This document shows, piece by piece, positions 28,697 to 37,077 of a stretch of 64,000 bases of DNA. The stretch is from CP2-2F sp034432555 (lineage in GTDB: Bacteria > Chloroflexota > Anaerolineae > Aggregatilineales > UBA2796): assembly GCA_034432555.1 (NCBI GenBank), contig DAOUBW010000023.1, positions 120,028 to 184,027 on the forward strand, in the 5' to 3' direction. Numbering within the stretch: position 1 is the stretch's first letter; every line of letters begins with the position of its first letter. The notes below the pieces were generated by a model, which made no database searches, was not told the origin of the DNA, and was given only the letters and a program-made list of their open reading frames with translations. Made by a program: the position numbers and the translations under genes.

Positions 28697-28787
28697 ACAG
28701 TTACCCATTCAGCCGCCTTTCGCCCTCTGGGACGCCACATGGTAAAGTCTAGCGCGGTTGAATGAGACACCATAAGGGAGTAGCACC

Positions 28788-29261
28788 ATGATCAGCGCAG
28801 AGGGACTCGTCCACGCTTTCACCCGTAACGCCGCCTACTTAGAACGCCACCTAGACGGGCTGACTCACGCCGACTCGCTTGTGCAGCCGCCTGTCAACGG
28901 GAACTGCATTCTCTGGATTCTGGGGCATATCATCTGCTATCGCAATTTCACCTTACAGGCACTTGGGCAGCCGCCGATCGTGCCTGAGGCAGCCCGCTTT
29001 GATGCTGGCAGCGAGCCTGTCACCGCTGATTCGCCCGATTTACCGCGTCTTGAAGCGTTACGCACTGCCTTCGATCAGGCGCAGGCGCGCATTTTTGAGG
29101 GCATACGGCGCCTAACACCCGAACAAGCAGCTGAAGTGATTACGCAGGGCAGTTTTACGCTGCCACGTGCCGAGTTGGTGATGACCTACATGCGCCACGA
29201 GTCCTACCACATGGGGCAGTTTGAGCTGCTGCGCGAGCTTGCACTGAGCCAACGCGCCTGA
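28788..29261 (+). CDS. DinB/YfiT-superfamily protein
   Basis: This 157-residue four-helix-bundle protein has the three histidines that bind a metal in DinB/YfiT proteins: His47 in ILGHII, and His137 and His141 in RHESYHMGQ. Many family members are thiol-dependent transferases or are of unknown activity; the B. subtilis name refers to damage induction but most relatives are not SOS genes. The ATG follows AAGGGAG. A possible extended -10 (TGGTAAAGT, 28740-28748) lies just upstream. Confidence 0.85.
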   Translation: MISAEGLVHAFTRNAAYLERHLDGLTHADSLVQPPVNGNCILWILGHIICYRNFTLQALGQPPIVPEAARFDAGSEPVTADSPDLPRLEALRTAFDQAQARIFEGIRRLTPEQAAEVITQGSFTLPRAELVMTYMRHESYHMGQFELLRELALSQRA

Positions 29262-29285
29262 GCGGATGCATCGCACCACCTAACA

Positions 29286-29294
29286 TGGTATAAT
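29286..29294 (+). promoter_or_regulatory. Extended -10 promoter of malQ-mscL
   Basis: TGGTATAAT is a perfect extended -10, about 44 bases before the malQ ATG and 25 bases after the DinB gene. No good -35 is seen. Confidence 0.7.
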
Positions 29295-29337
29295 CAGGAC
29301 GGTTAGAAAATTAACAAAAAATGGAGCAAGTTACTGT

Positions 29338-30888
29338 ATGCGCTTTCAGCGTGCCAGCGGCATTTTACTTCACCCAACTTCTCTGCCCGGACGCTATGGC
29401 ATTGGCGATCTGGGCGCATCTGCCTACCGCTTTGTAGATTATTTAGTCTCGGCAGAACAATCATTGTGGCAAATCTTGCCGCTGGGTCCGACGATCATCT
29501 ACGATTCACCTTACCAAACACTCTCGGCATTTGCCGGCAACCCAACCCTGATCAGCCTTGATAAGCTGGTGGAAGCTGGCTGGCTGGAAGCGCATGACCT
29601 TGCCGATGTGCCGCACTTTCCCGAACATACCGTCCTTTTTGGCGATGTGATCCCTTACCATGAGCAAAAACTTGACCTTGCCTTTACGCGCTTTCAGCAG
29701 CGTTCCGACGCCACCACCAAAGCCGCCTTTGAGGATTGGTGCGCCCGTAATGGTGCATGGCTCTACGATTTTGCCCTATTCGCCACGCTCAAGGCGCAGC
29801 ACGGCGGCGTAGAGTGGGTGAAATGGTCGCGGGAGGCAGCCCAGCCCAGCCCAGCACGCCGTGTTGCCTTGCGTGAGCAGTACCGTGATCAGGTGGAAAA
29901 CCATATGTTCCGCCAATGGCTGTTCTATACCCAATGGGCGGCGTTGAAGACCTATGCTAACGGGAAGGGCGTTCAGTTCATCGGCGATCTGCCAATCTTC
30001 GTTTCGCACGACAGCGCCGATGTCTGGGCGAATCCGCACCTTTTTGAACTTGACCCAAATACAGGGCAATCTACTGTAGTGGCAGGGGTGCCGCCAGATT
30101 TCTTCAACCCTGAAGATGGACAGTTGTGGGGCAATCCACACTACAATTGGCGGGCGATGGAGGAGGAGGGCTACGCTTGGTGGATTGCGCGCCTACGCAC
30201 CACATTAGAGACGGTAGACCGCGTCCGCATTGATCACTTTAGAGGCTTTGAGGCGTATTGGGAAATTCCCGCCAACGAAAATACCGCCAAAAACGGACGT
30301 TGGGTGAAAGGTCCGGATGCCAAACTTTTCGAGGCGTTCGAGGCAGCGCTCGGCAGGTTGCCGATCATCGCTGAGGATTTAGGCATCATCACGCCAGAGG
30401 TCACCGCCTTGCGCGACCGCTTCGATCTGCCCGGCATGAAGGTGTTGCAATTCGCCTTCGGCGATGATCCATACAGCGTGAACGCCTTCTTGCCACATAT
30501 GTATCCGCACAACAGCGTTGTCTACACGGGCACGCATGATAACAACACCACGCTTGGTTGGTGGCAGACTGGTGAGGCAAGTGAGGGAATGCGCCGCCAC
30601 TTGCGCGAATACATCGGGCATGAGGTGCAAGAGCCGCACTGGGATTTGATCCGTCTGGGCATGAACTCGGTGGCAGATACTTTCATTGTGCCAATGCAGG
30701 ATGTATTGGGCTTTGGCGCCGATGCGCGCATGAACAAGCCCGGCTTCAAGGGCGGCTATTGGACGTGGCGCTTTGCCGAAAAATGGCTTTATGACTCATC
30801 GCGGGAGCGCTTGTTGCGGCACACACGGCTTTCAGCACGCACCCCTGCACAGCAGGCTAACTTAAGCCAAAAAGGAGATTGGCTATGA
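29338..30888 (+). CDS. malQ: 4-alpha-glucanotransferase (amylomaltase, GH77)
   Basis: This 516-residue protein is of the short type found in Thermus and plant plastids, not the 690-residue E. coli form. It opens with RASGILLHPTSLPGRYGIGDLG, and carries the nucleophile region RIDHFRGFEAYW, the acid/base Glu in IIAEDLG, and the transition-state Asp in THDNNTTLGWW. It transfers maltodextrin segments between glucans and releases glucose, in the cytoplasm. The stop codon overlaps the mscL start (ATGA), so the two genes are translationally coupled. Confidence 0.97.
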   Translation: MRFQRASGILLHPTSLPGRYGIGDLGASAYRFVDYLVSAEQSLWQILPLGPTIIYDSPYQTLSAFAGNPTLISLDKLVEAGWLEAHDLADVPHFPEHTVLFGDVIPYHEQKLDLAFTRFQQRSDATTKAAFEDWCARNGAWLYDFALFATLKAQHGGVEWVKWSREAAQPSPARRVALREQYRDQVENHMFRQWLFYTQWAALKTYANGKGVQFIGDLPIFVSHDSADVWANPHLFELDPNTGQSTVVAGVPPDFFNPEDGQLWGNPHYNWRAMEEEGYAWWIARLRTTLETVDRVRIDHFRGFEAYWEIPANENTAKNGRWVKGPDAKLFEAFEAALGRLPIIAEDLGIITPEVTALRDRFDLPGMKVLQFAFGDDPYSVNAFLPHMYPHNSVVYTGTHDNNTTLGWWQTGEASEGMRRHLREYIGHEVQEPHWDLIRLGMNSVADTFIVPMQDVLGFGADARMNKPGFKGGYWTWRFAEKWLYDSSRERLLRHTRLSARTPAQQANLSQKGDWL

Positions 30889-31328
30889 TCAAAGAATTTG
30901 TGACGTTCGTCAAGCGTGGCAACGTGATCGATCTGGCGGTTGGCATCATCATGGGCGCCGCCTTCGGTGCGATTGTCGCCTCGTTGGTGAACGACATCAT
31001 CATGCCGCCTATCGGGCAACTTCTTGGCGGCGTAGATTTTTCCAATATCTTCATCGCCCTAGACGGCAAAAGCTACGCCTCGCTCAAAGCGGCGCAAGAC
31101 GCCGGCGCTGCCACGATCAATGTCGGCGTGTTCCTGAACACAATCATCAACTTCCTAATCGTGGCATTTGCGGTCTTTCTGCTCATCCGCGCCGTGAACC
31201 GCCTGAGCGCCAAGCCGGAAGAAAAGCCCGCCGAAGAAGCGCCCAAGCCTGATCCGATGCTGGAGACGCAGCAGAAGCTGCTCGAGACGCTGGAGAAGCT
31301 GAACAAAACCCTCGAAGGGCGTGGGTAA
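30885..31328 (+). CDS. mscL: Large-conductance mechanosensitive channel
   Basis: This 147-residue membrane protein starts MIKEFVTFVKRGNVIDLAVGI and has the glycine/alanine-rich pore helix, LVNDIIMPP, a periplasmic loop with the FIAL segment, the second helix and a charged C-terminal coiled coil (LLETLEKLNKTL). It forms a homopentamer that opens under membrane tension to release solutes during hypo-osmotic shock. AAAAGGAG precedes the ATG. Its overlap with malQ by ATGA links osmotic protection and glucan turnover in one transcript. A hairpin terminator follows. Confidence 0.97.
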   Translation: MIKEFVTFVKRGNVIDLAVGIIMGAAFGAIVASLVNDIIMPPIGQLLGGVDFSNIFIALDGKSYASLKAAQDAGAATINVGVFLNTIINFLIVAFAVFLLIRAVNRLSAKPEEKPAEEAPKPDPMLETQQKLLETLEKLNKTLEGRG

Positions 31329-31337
31329 ATCTGCTAG

Positions 31338-31363
31338 AATAGGGCGCACAAACGCGCCCTATT
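31338..31363 (+). terminator. Terminator after mscL
   Basis: AATAGGGCGC (31338-31347) and GCGCCCTATT (31354-31363) give a perfect 10-bp stem with a 6-base loop, followed by TGGTCTTTT. The Elp3-like ATG begins only 12 bases later. Confidence 0.8.
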
Positions 31364-31375
31364 TGGTCTTTTACC

Positions 31376-33226
31376 ATGCCACCTTTTCGCCCGCCGCTTG
31401 ACCTAACCCTGCACCGCGAGCCACTGCTGGCAATCTTGCGCGCCGTGATCGCCACGCCGCAGCTCAGCCGCGCTGATCTGAATCAACTGTTGCGCCAGCA
31501 CCTCAAAGCAACACCTGATGGACGCCGCTTCTTCGCCAAAGATGAGCTGATCGCTGCCTACCGTGCCTTTGCCGAAACAGGCGACCTGCCGCCTTTTGAG
31601 CCTGCCGTGCTAGAGCGCTTGCGCCTGAAGCCTATGCGGACAACCAGCGGCGTGACGGTCATCACGGTGCTGACCAAGCCGTTTCCGTGTCCCGGTGAGT
31701 GCATCTTCTGCCCAAACGATGTGCGAATGCCCAAGAGCTATCTGCGCGATGAGCCGGGCGCTCAGCGTGCTGAACTTAACGCCTTCGATCCCTACTTGCA
31801 GACCTATACGCGCTTGCGGGCGCTGCACAATATGGGACATCCAACCGACAAGATCGAGCTGATTGTGCTGGGCGGCACATGGTCATTTTACCCAGAAAGC
31901 TACCAGATTTGGTTCATCAAGCGCCTGTTCGATGCCCTGCACGACTTTGGGCGCGCTATAGATCGCACCGGGGAGGTGCGCGCCCTGCTAGAGGCGGAAA
32001 CCTTAGCGCAGTTCAAGCCGCACCCAGCACCTACAATGCCCGCCGAAACGGTAGACGGGGCAGACTTCTCGCGCACCTATAATCAGGTGGTGACGCACCT
32101 TTACGAGGCTGAACTGCGCCGCAGCCGCCAACAGGCGGATCAGGTTGGCGCGGGCTTGCTGCCGCGCACGCCCATCACCGAATATGCGACGTGGGCAGAA
32201 CTAGAAGCCGCGCACCGCGAAAACGAAGAGGCACCTTGCCGCTGCGTCGGACTCGTGATCGAGACGCGCCCCGATCATATCTCGGTGGCGGAAGTGCTGC
32301 GCGTCCGCCGCTTGGGCTGCACCAAAGTGCAGATCGGCTTCCAAAGCCTGAACGATACCATTTTGCGGCTGAACAAACGCGGGCATACTGTGGCTGCCAC
32401 ACGGCGCGCTGTACGCTTGCTGCGGCAGGCAGGCTTCAAGATTCACGCGCATTGGATGCCAAACTTATACGGCGCAACACCTACTTCCGATAAGGAAGCT
32501 TATCAGCAGCTGTTCAACGACCCTGATTTTTGCCCCGACGAACTCAAGATTTACCCATGTTCGCTGATTGAATCGGCAGAGCTGATGGGCAAATATCACA
32601 GTGGTGAATGGCAGCCCTACAGCACTGAGGTACTCACTGACCTGCTGGCGGATTGTCTGCGCGCCACACCTGAATACTGCCGCCTGACGCGCATCATCCG
32701 CGATATTCCCTCCACTGATATTGTGGTGGGCAACAAAATCACCAACCTGCGGGAGTTGGTGGAGGCGCGTCTTGCTGCCAACGGCGAGCGCAGCCGTGAT
32801 ATTCGGGCGCGGGAAGTGCGCGGACGCCAAATTACGCCCGAAGCGCTGCACCTTGACGAACTGACCTACGCGACCAGCCTCGGACGTGAGGTATTCCTGC
32901 AATTCATCACCGAAGGGCGGCAGATTGCGGGCTTTTTGCGGCTAAGCCTGCCTGATCGCGCTGCCGTGCCGTTGGTTGAAACGCTGCACCATGCCGCCAT
33001 GATCCGTGAGGTGCATGTTTATGGGCAAGCGCTGGGCATCGGTGAGGAAGCGGCGGGCAAAGCGCAGCACAGCGGGTTAGGTACGCGCCTGATCGAGCGC
33101 GCCGCCGAAATTGCGCGGACGGAAGGCTATGCACGCCTTGCAGTCATTTCGGCGGTCGGCACACGCGGCTACTATCGCGGGCGCGGCTTCAGGGATGCGG
33201 ACTTGTATCAGGTGCGCGATCTGTGA
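31376..33226 (+). CDS. Elp3-family radical SAM / GNAT tRNA wobble-uridine modification enzyme
   Basis: This 616-residue protein has the two-domain Elp3 plan. The radical SAM core holds the cluster cysteines C105, C109 and C112 (CPGECIFC), LIVLGGTWSFYP and ETRPDHI. The C-terminal GNAT acetyltransferase (about 450-616) has the acetyl-CoA loop HSGLGTRLIERA and ends near GYYRGRGF. Known Elp3 proteins add a carboxymethyl group to U34 of tRNA with acetyl-CoA as donor; bacterial single-subunit versions are documented. The gene starts 12 bases after a terminator hairpin and has no clear ribosome-binding site, so the hairpin may sit in its own leader. Its 3' end overlaps the remnant of a broken gene on the other strand. 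Confidence 0.92.
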   Translation: MPPFRPPLDLTLHREPLLAILRAVIATPQLSRADLNQLLRQHLKATPDGRRFFAKDELIAAYRAFAETGDLPPFEPAVLERLRLKPMRTTSGVTVITVLTKPFPCPGECIFCPNDVRMPKSYLRDEPGAQRAELNAFDPYLQTYTRLRALHNMGHPTDKIELIVLGGTWSFYPESYQIWFIKRLFDALHDFGRAIDRTGEVRALLEAETLAQFKPHPAPTMPAETVDGADFSRTYNQVVTHLYEAELRRSRQQADQVGAGLLPRTPITEYATWAELEAAHRENEEAPCRCVGLVIETRPDHISVAEVLRVRRLGCTKVQIGFQSLNDTILRLNKRGHTVAATRRAVRLLRQAGFKIHAHWMPNLYGATPTSDKEAYQQLFNDPDFCPDELKIYPCSLIESAELMGKYHSGEWQPYSTEVLTDLLADCLRATPEYCRLTRIIRDIPSTDIVVGNKITNLRELVEARLAANGERSRDIRAREVRGRQITPEALHLDELTYATSLGREVFLQFITEGRQIAGFLRLSLPDRAAVPLVETLHHAAMIREVHVYGQALGIGEEAAGKAQHSGLGTRLIERAAEIARTEGYARLAVISAVGTRGYYRGRGFRDADLYQVRDL

Positions 33227-33542
33227 TGGGATCAGCAGGCAGTTGGCGCCGTGTAAGCAGGGCAACCAAGAGCATCAACAGGGCTTGTGAGCCTATGACC
33301 AGCCATTATAGAATGGCAGCATGATGAACAGCCCTAATGCCAATTGGAAAGCGACGAAAGCACCTGCTGCGTCCGCGCAGCGGAATGACTGTGGCAAGGC
33401 TGCTGAGGTAAATCAGCAGCATGAACCACTCAGCGCCGCCGCCAAAGCGCAGTGCGGTTACACCTGCACATAGGATTGGGAAGCTTAAGATCACTGCGCC
33501 AAGCATGACCGTCAGCAGCTCGAAAAATAGTTCCCAAGGCAT
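33189..33542 (-). pseudogene. Broken small membrane protein gene (two compensating frameshifts)
   Basis: A good start (ATG 33540-33542, AAGGA upstream, 14 bases after tatD) opens a hydrophobic protein with two membrane helices (LLTVMLGAVILSFPILC and FMLLIYLSSLATVIPL). Near 33368 the frame becomes basic and ends at TAA 33306-33308. The +1 frame there encodes a third helix (AGAFVAFQLALGLFIMLPFY), and from about 33303 the original frame again encodes a fourth helix (LVIGSQALLMLLVALL), ending at TGA 33189-33191. A four-helix protein of about 117 residues is thus implied, split by one indel near 33368 and an opposite one near 33310. Either a recent pseudogene or assembly errors would explain this. 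As read, a 78-residue product ends at 33306. Confidence 0.6.
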
Positions 33543-33556
33543 GATTGCATCCTTAC

Positions 33557-34348
33557 TTAGGCTGTTGGCAGGTTAAACAGCCGTTCGGCATTGCGCGTGG
33601 TGATGGTTGCCATTTCTGCGTAAGGCACATTATGCAGCACGGCAAGGCGCTCTGCCACATAGCGCACATAGGCGGGCGTGTTGCGCGCACCGCGATGCTG
33701 CTGCGGCGTTAGAAACGGTGCATCGGTTTCGATCAGCAGGCGATCTAACGGCACACGCGCCGCAACCTCACGCAGATCATCCGCCTTTTTGTAGGTGATC
33801 GGACCTGTGAAGCCGAGATAAAAGCCAAGCGCTAGGGCGCGTTCGGCAATCTCTGGCGGCGCGGAAAAAGAATGCAGCACGCCGATCCGTTCGCGCTGCT
33901 CAGGCGTTAGGCTTGGCTGCCACGCGCTCAGGATGCTCAGCACGTCCTCGCTTGCCTCACGGTTGTGGATGATCACCGGCAAGCCAAGCCGTGCGGCAAG
34001 GGCAAGCTGATCCTCGAAAGCGCGCCACTGCTGCGCCTTCGGACTCTTATCCCAGTGGTAATCTAAGCCGATCTCGCCAATGGCGACGATTTTAGGCTGC
34101 GCTGCTTGTGCTTCAATCTCTGCCAACAGGTTAGGTGTGTAGTCTGCTGTACTGTTTGGGTGAAAGCCTGCCGTGGCGTAGATTCCGTCATAGTGCGCCG
34201 CCAATTTCAGCGCCCGTTCGCCCGTCTCAAGGTCAATGGCGGGATTGATCAGCCGTGTAACGCCCTGTGCGGCAGCCGCTGTTAAAAGCTCAGCGCGATC
34301 CGACTCGAAGGCGTCGAAATCAAAGTGGCAATGCGTGTCAATCAGCAT
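33557..34348 (-). CDS. tatD: TatD-family metal-dependent DNase
   Basis: This 263-residue TIM-barrel hydrolase carries the TatD metal ligands: the opening MLIDTHCHFDF, the Glu in AIGEIGLDYHW, His in VIIHNREA, His in GVLHSFSA and Asp in LIETDAPFL. Family members are 3'-5' DNases acting in DNA fragmentation and repair of oxidised DNA. The start at 34348 makes the HxH motif N-terminal as in the family; the possible upstream extension is not supported. It is divergent from ycaQ with only 50 bases between, and a LexA-box-like 12-mer lies in that gap. The broken membrane gene follows on the same strand. Confidence 0.93.
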   Translation of the reverse strand: MLIDTHCHFDFDAFESDRAELLTAAAAQGVTRLINPAIDLETGERALKLAAHYDGIYATAGFHPNSTADYTPNLLAEIEAQAAQPKIVAIGEIGLDYHWDKSPKAQQWRAFEDQLALAARLGLPVIIHNREASEDVLSILSAWQPSLTPEQRERIGVLHSFSAPPEIAERALALGFYLGFTGPITYKKADDLREVAARVPLDRLLIETDAPFLTPQQHRGARNTPAYVRYVAERLAVLHNVPYAEMATITTRNAERLFNLPTA

Positions 34349-34355
34349 TATACTA

Positions 34356-34367
34356 GAACACCTGTAC
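34356..34367. promoter_or_regulatory. LexA-box-like near-palindrome between tatD and ycaQ
   Basis: The plus strand reads GAACACCTGTAC; the minus strand GTACAGGTGTTC fits the Gram-positive-type SOS box core GAACRNRYGTTY at 11 of 12 positions. It lies just after a TATACT (34349-34354) that could be the -10 for ycaQ. A near-identical site lies in the uvrA promoter. Confidence 0.4.
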
Positions 34368-34398
34368 CAAGTCTTTCCAACAGGTAGTATTGTACACC

Positions 34399-35673
34399 AT
34401 GCCGAAACGTTCTCAGCCAACCCGTTATCCGACCCTTGCAGCGCAGCGCGTTGCTTTGTACGCACAAGGGCTCTCCGCGCCCTTCAGCGGCACACCGGAT
34501 GCCGAGTCGCTCTACGCGATGATTGAGCGCATCGGCTGCTTGCAGATTGATACCCTACAATTGGTGCGCCGCAGCCAATACCTCACCCTGTGGAGCAGGC
34601 TTGGTAATTACACGCCTGAACTGCTTGATCAGGTTGCCTACGGCGATCTAAGCGCACCACCCGAAGCGCGCAACCGCCGCCTCTTTGAATATTGGTTGAA
34701 GGCAGCTTGTTTCATCCCGCTTAGCGAGTATCGCTACTGCTTGGCGCGGATGCGCTTTCACCGTGATGGTGGCAGCCGATGGTTTCAGAATTGGATCAGC
34801 AAGCCCGAACACAAGGCAGCCCTTGATCATGTGCTGGAGCGCATTCGGCGCGAAGGCGCTTTACGCAGCGCCGATTTTGAGTATAAGGGTGAAAAGCGCA
34901 GTGGCTGGTTTGATTGGAAGCCGACAAAACACGCCTTAGAGCATCTCTATAATGCGGGCATCCTGATGATTGATCGGCGGCAGAATTTCCAGCGCGTGTA
35001 TGACCTGACCGAGCGCGTGTTGCCAGTGTGGGTAGACCAAAGTGTGCCAAGCCCAGAGGAACAGCATCGTCATTTGTTGGTGCGCGCTGTGCGTGCGTTG
35101 GGCATCTGCAAGCCTGAGCAGGCAAGCCATTATTTCTATATGAGGCACACCAATTGCAAGCCTTATATACAGGCACTCATAGCAGAAGGCGTTTTAGAGC
35201 GCGTCCAGATCGTAGAGCAGGATGGCACGGAAGCGACCTACCTGCTGCACCATGCAGACCGCCCTTTGCTGGACGCAGCAGCCGATGGCGCCCTAACAGC
35301 CACCCATACAACCTTTCTCAGCCCATTTGATAATCTGTTCTGGGCGGGTAAACGGACGCTTGCCTTGTGGAACTTTGAGCCGCGCATAGAGATGTACAAG
35401 CCTGAGCCGCAGCGGCTGTGGGGCTATTTCAGCCTGCCCATTCTGCATGGCGAACGGCTGATTGGGCGCTTTGATCCCAAGTTGGATCGCAAAAGTGGCG
35501 TGCTGCACCTGAAGGCACTGCATCTTGAGGAAGGCGTGCAGCCTGATGAGGCACTCATCGCGGCGGTAGCGGATGCCTTGCGGCAGTTCATGGCATGGCA
35601 CGCCGCCACCGACTTACAGATTGCGCGCAGCGCACCCACTGAGTTTGGCAAAGTGCTGCTGCGCGCTCTGTAG
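34399..35673 (+). CDS. ycaQ: YcaQ/AlkX-type DNA glycosylase (HTH_42 family)
   Basis: This 424-residue winged-helix protein belongs to the HTH_42 (DUF1006) family. The catalytic Q-x-D motif is present as CLQIDT (Gln49, Asp51), the form of E. coli YcaQ rather than the QxQ of AlkZ. Other family blocks include RSQYLTLWSRLG, LFEYWLKAACFIP, KGEKRSGWFDWKPTKHALEHLY and LSPFDNLFWAGKR. YcaQ relatives excise alkylated bases and unhook interstrand DNA crosslinks. The ATG at 34399 has no strong ribosome site. The gene is divergent from tatD with a LexA-like box between them, consistent with damage control. Confidence 0.9.
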   Translation: MPKRSQPTRYPTLAAQRVALYAQGLSAPFSGTPDAESLYAMIERIGCLQIDTLQLVRRSQYLTLWSRLGNYTPELLDQVAYGDLSAPPEARNRRLFEYWLKAACFIPLSEYRYCLARMRFHRDGGSRWFQNWISKPEHKAALDHVLERIRREGALRSADFEYKGEKRSGWFDWKPTKHALEHLYNAGILMIDRRQNFQRVYDLTERVLPVWVDQSVPSPEEQHRHLLVRAVRALGICKPEQASHYFYMRHTNCKPYIQALIAEGVLERVQIVEQDGTEATYLLHHADRPLLDAAADGALTATHTTFLSPFDNLFWAGKRTLALWNFEPRIEMYKPEPQRLWGYFSLPILHGERLIGRFDPKLDRKSGVLHLKALHLEEGVQPDEALIAAVADALRQFMAWHAATDLQIARSAPTEFGKVLLRAL

Positions 35674-35675
35674 GG

Positions 35676-36149
35676 CTACTGACGCAGCAGCCATGCGATC
35701 AGGTTGAACAGCTCGACATCAGGGATTTTTGCCTTGTAGTTGGAGACCATAACATTGGCATAGTCTGGCACGATGAAGGCGTTCGGCTCAACAATTGACT
35801 CGTAGATGTAGGCGGCGGCGCTGTAGTTTGGGCGGCGTGTGGCAGCACGCGCACCCATGCCCGTTAGCGCAGGACCGACGCCACTTTCGGCGCGATGGCA
35901 GGCAGCGCATGCATATTTTTCAAAGACTGCGCCACCCTTGCCGGGATCGGCGGCGGCAACTTGCGCCTCGATGCTATTGGTGAACTGTGGCGAAGCCGTC
36001 ACCAAGACGGGCGTCATGAGTTGTTGCAGATTTGGCACGTTGCCCAACACAGCAAAGAAGGCGATGCCAAAGCCAATGACCAGCACAGCGCCAAAGAGGG
36101 TGATGAAGGGTGAGAGGCGTGGCACTTGTGGCGGTAGTTGTTCGGACAT
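35676..36149 (-). CDS. Membrane-anchored c-type cytochrome
   Basis: This 157-residue protein has one N-terminal membrane helix (about 13-36) and a single heme c domain with CAACH (C81, C84, H85); the likely axial Met is in YANVMVSNY. Its organisation fits a small electron carrier to a terminal oxidase. It starts 10 bases after the ctaB stop, so it is the last gene of a ctaA-ctaB-cytochrome operon. The ATG at 36147-36149 has a GAGG upstream. The convergent ycaQ stop lies 2 bases from its own stop. Confidence 0.9.
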   Translation of the reverse strand: MSEQLPPQVPRLSPFITLFGAVLVIGFGIAFFAVLGNVPNLQQLMTPVLVTASPQFTNSIEAQVAAADPGKGGAVFEKYACAACHRAESGVGPALTGMGARAATRRPNYSAAAYIYESIVEPNAFIVPDYANVMVSNYKAKIPDVELFNLIAWLLRQ

Positions 36150-36159
36150 TTGTAAGCCT

Positions 36160-37077
36160 CTATAAAAAGATTTGGTCAACGATCATGGCGAGGAACAACA
36201 ACGCCAGATAGAACGTTGAATACTTATAAGTGCGCTTGGCGGCGACGCCGTTTCGCTCATTGAGCAGGCGCACCGCCTCATAGATCATGCCGCCGCCAAG
36301 CAGCAGCGCCGAGACGAGATAGAACAAGCCCGAAATGCGGAACGGCACAGGCAGCAGCGAAAGCGCCACCAACTGGAGCGAGTAGAGCAAAATCTGCACG
36401 CGGGCAGCCTCCGTGCCACGTGCGACAGGCATCATCGGCACGTTGGCGCGTGTGTAGTCGGCGTTCACCAAGAGCGCCAACGCCCAACTATGCGGCGGAG
36501 TCCAGTAAAAGACGATGGCGAACAGCACAAATGCACCTGCCTCTAGTGTGCCTGTGACGGCTGCCCAGCCCACCAATACTGGGATGGCACCCGCGCCACC
36601 GCCAATTAGGATGTTTAGCACAGTGTTGCGCTTGAGCAGGATTGTATACAGCACCACATAGTAGAGCGCACCGATCAGTGCCAGAGCAGCCGAGAGCGGG
36701 TTGACCAACACGCTCAGGATCAGCACAGCGGCAATCACCAACAGAATGCCGTAGATCAGGGCGTAGATCGGTGCAACGCGCCCGGCGGGAATCGGGCGGT
36801 TTTTGGTGCGCGACATCTGCTTATCCATGTCGCGGTCTATGTATTGGTTCAGGGCACTGGCACCGGCTGCCGCCAACGAGCCACCTATGACAGTGGCAAG
36901 CAGCGTTAGCAGCGGAATCGGGCTTCCTTGTGCCGCCACCACCATCGCCGTGACGGTGGTGAAGATCAGCAGGGTAACGATGCGCGGCTTGGCTAGTTGG
37001 ACGTAGTCGCGGAGCGTACCGCGTCCGATGGTAGTTGGGCTAGGGTCGTTCGGTCGTTCGGCAAGCGTTGTAGCCAT
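36160..37077 (-). CDS. ctaB: Protoheme IX farnesyltransferase (heme O synthase)
   Basis: This 305-residue UbiA-type prenyltransferase has about nine membrane helices and the two Asp-rich motifs: NQYIDRDMDKQM with MSRTKNRPIP, and YTRANVPMMP. It attaches a farnesyl group to heme B to give heme O, the precursor of heme A. From the ATG at 37077 it overlaps the end of ctaA by 85 bases; the core begins at YVQLAKPR. The overlap suggests tight coupling, or a start further downstream at a non-ATG codon. Confidence 0.95.
   Translation of the reverse strand: MATTLAERPNDPSPTTIGRGTLRDYVQLAKPRIVTLLIFTTVTAMVVAAQGSPIPLLTLLATVIGGSLAAAGASALNQYIDRDMDKQMSRTKNRPIPAGRVAPIYALIYGILLVIAAVLILSVLVNPLSAALALIGALYYVVLYTILLKRNTVLNILIGGGAGAIPVLVGWAAVTGTLEAGAFVLFAIVFYWTPPHSWALALLVNADYTRANVPMMPVARGTEAARVQILLYSLQLVALSLLPVPFRISGLFYLVSALLLGGGMIYEAVRLLNERNGVAAKRTYKYSTFYLALLFLAMIVDQIFL

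Noticed and set aside
28788..29261. DinB-family gene as a third SOS target
   Set aside because: The upstream sequence has no GAAC-N4-GTTC-like site, and most family members are not damage-regulated.
34345..34352. TATAAT-like sequence on the minus strand as promoter for tatD
   Set aside because: It overlaps the tatD start codon itself, so it cannot drive a transcript containing that start.
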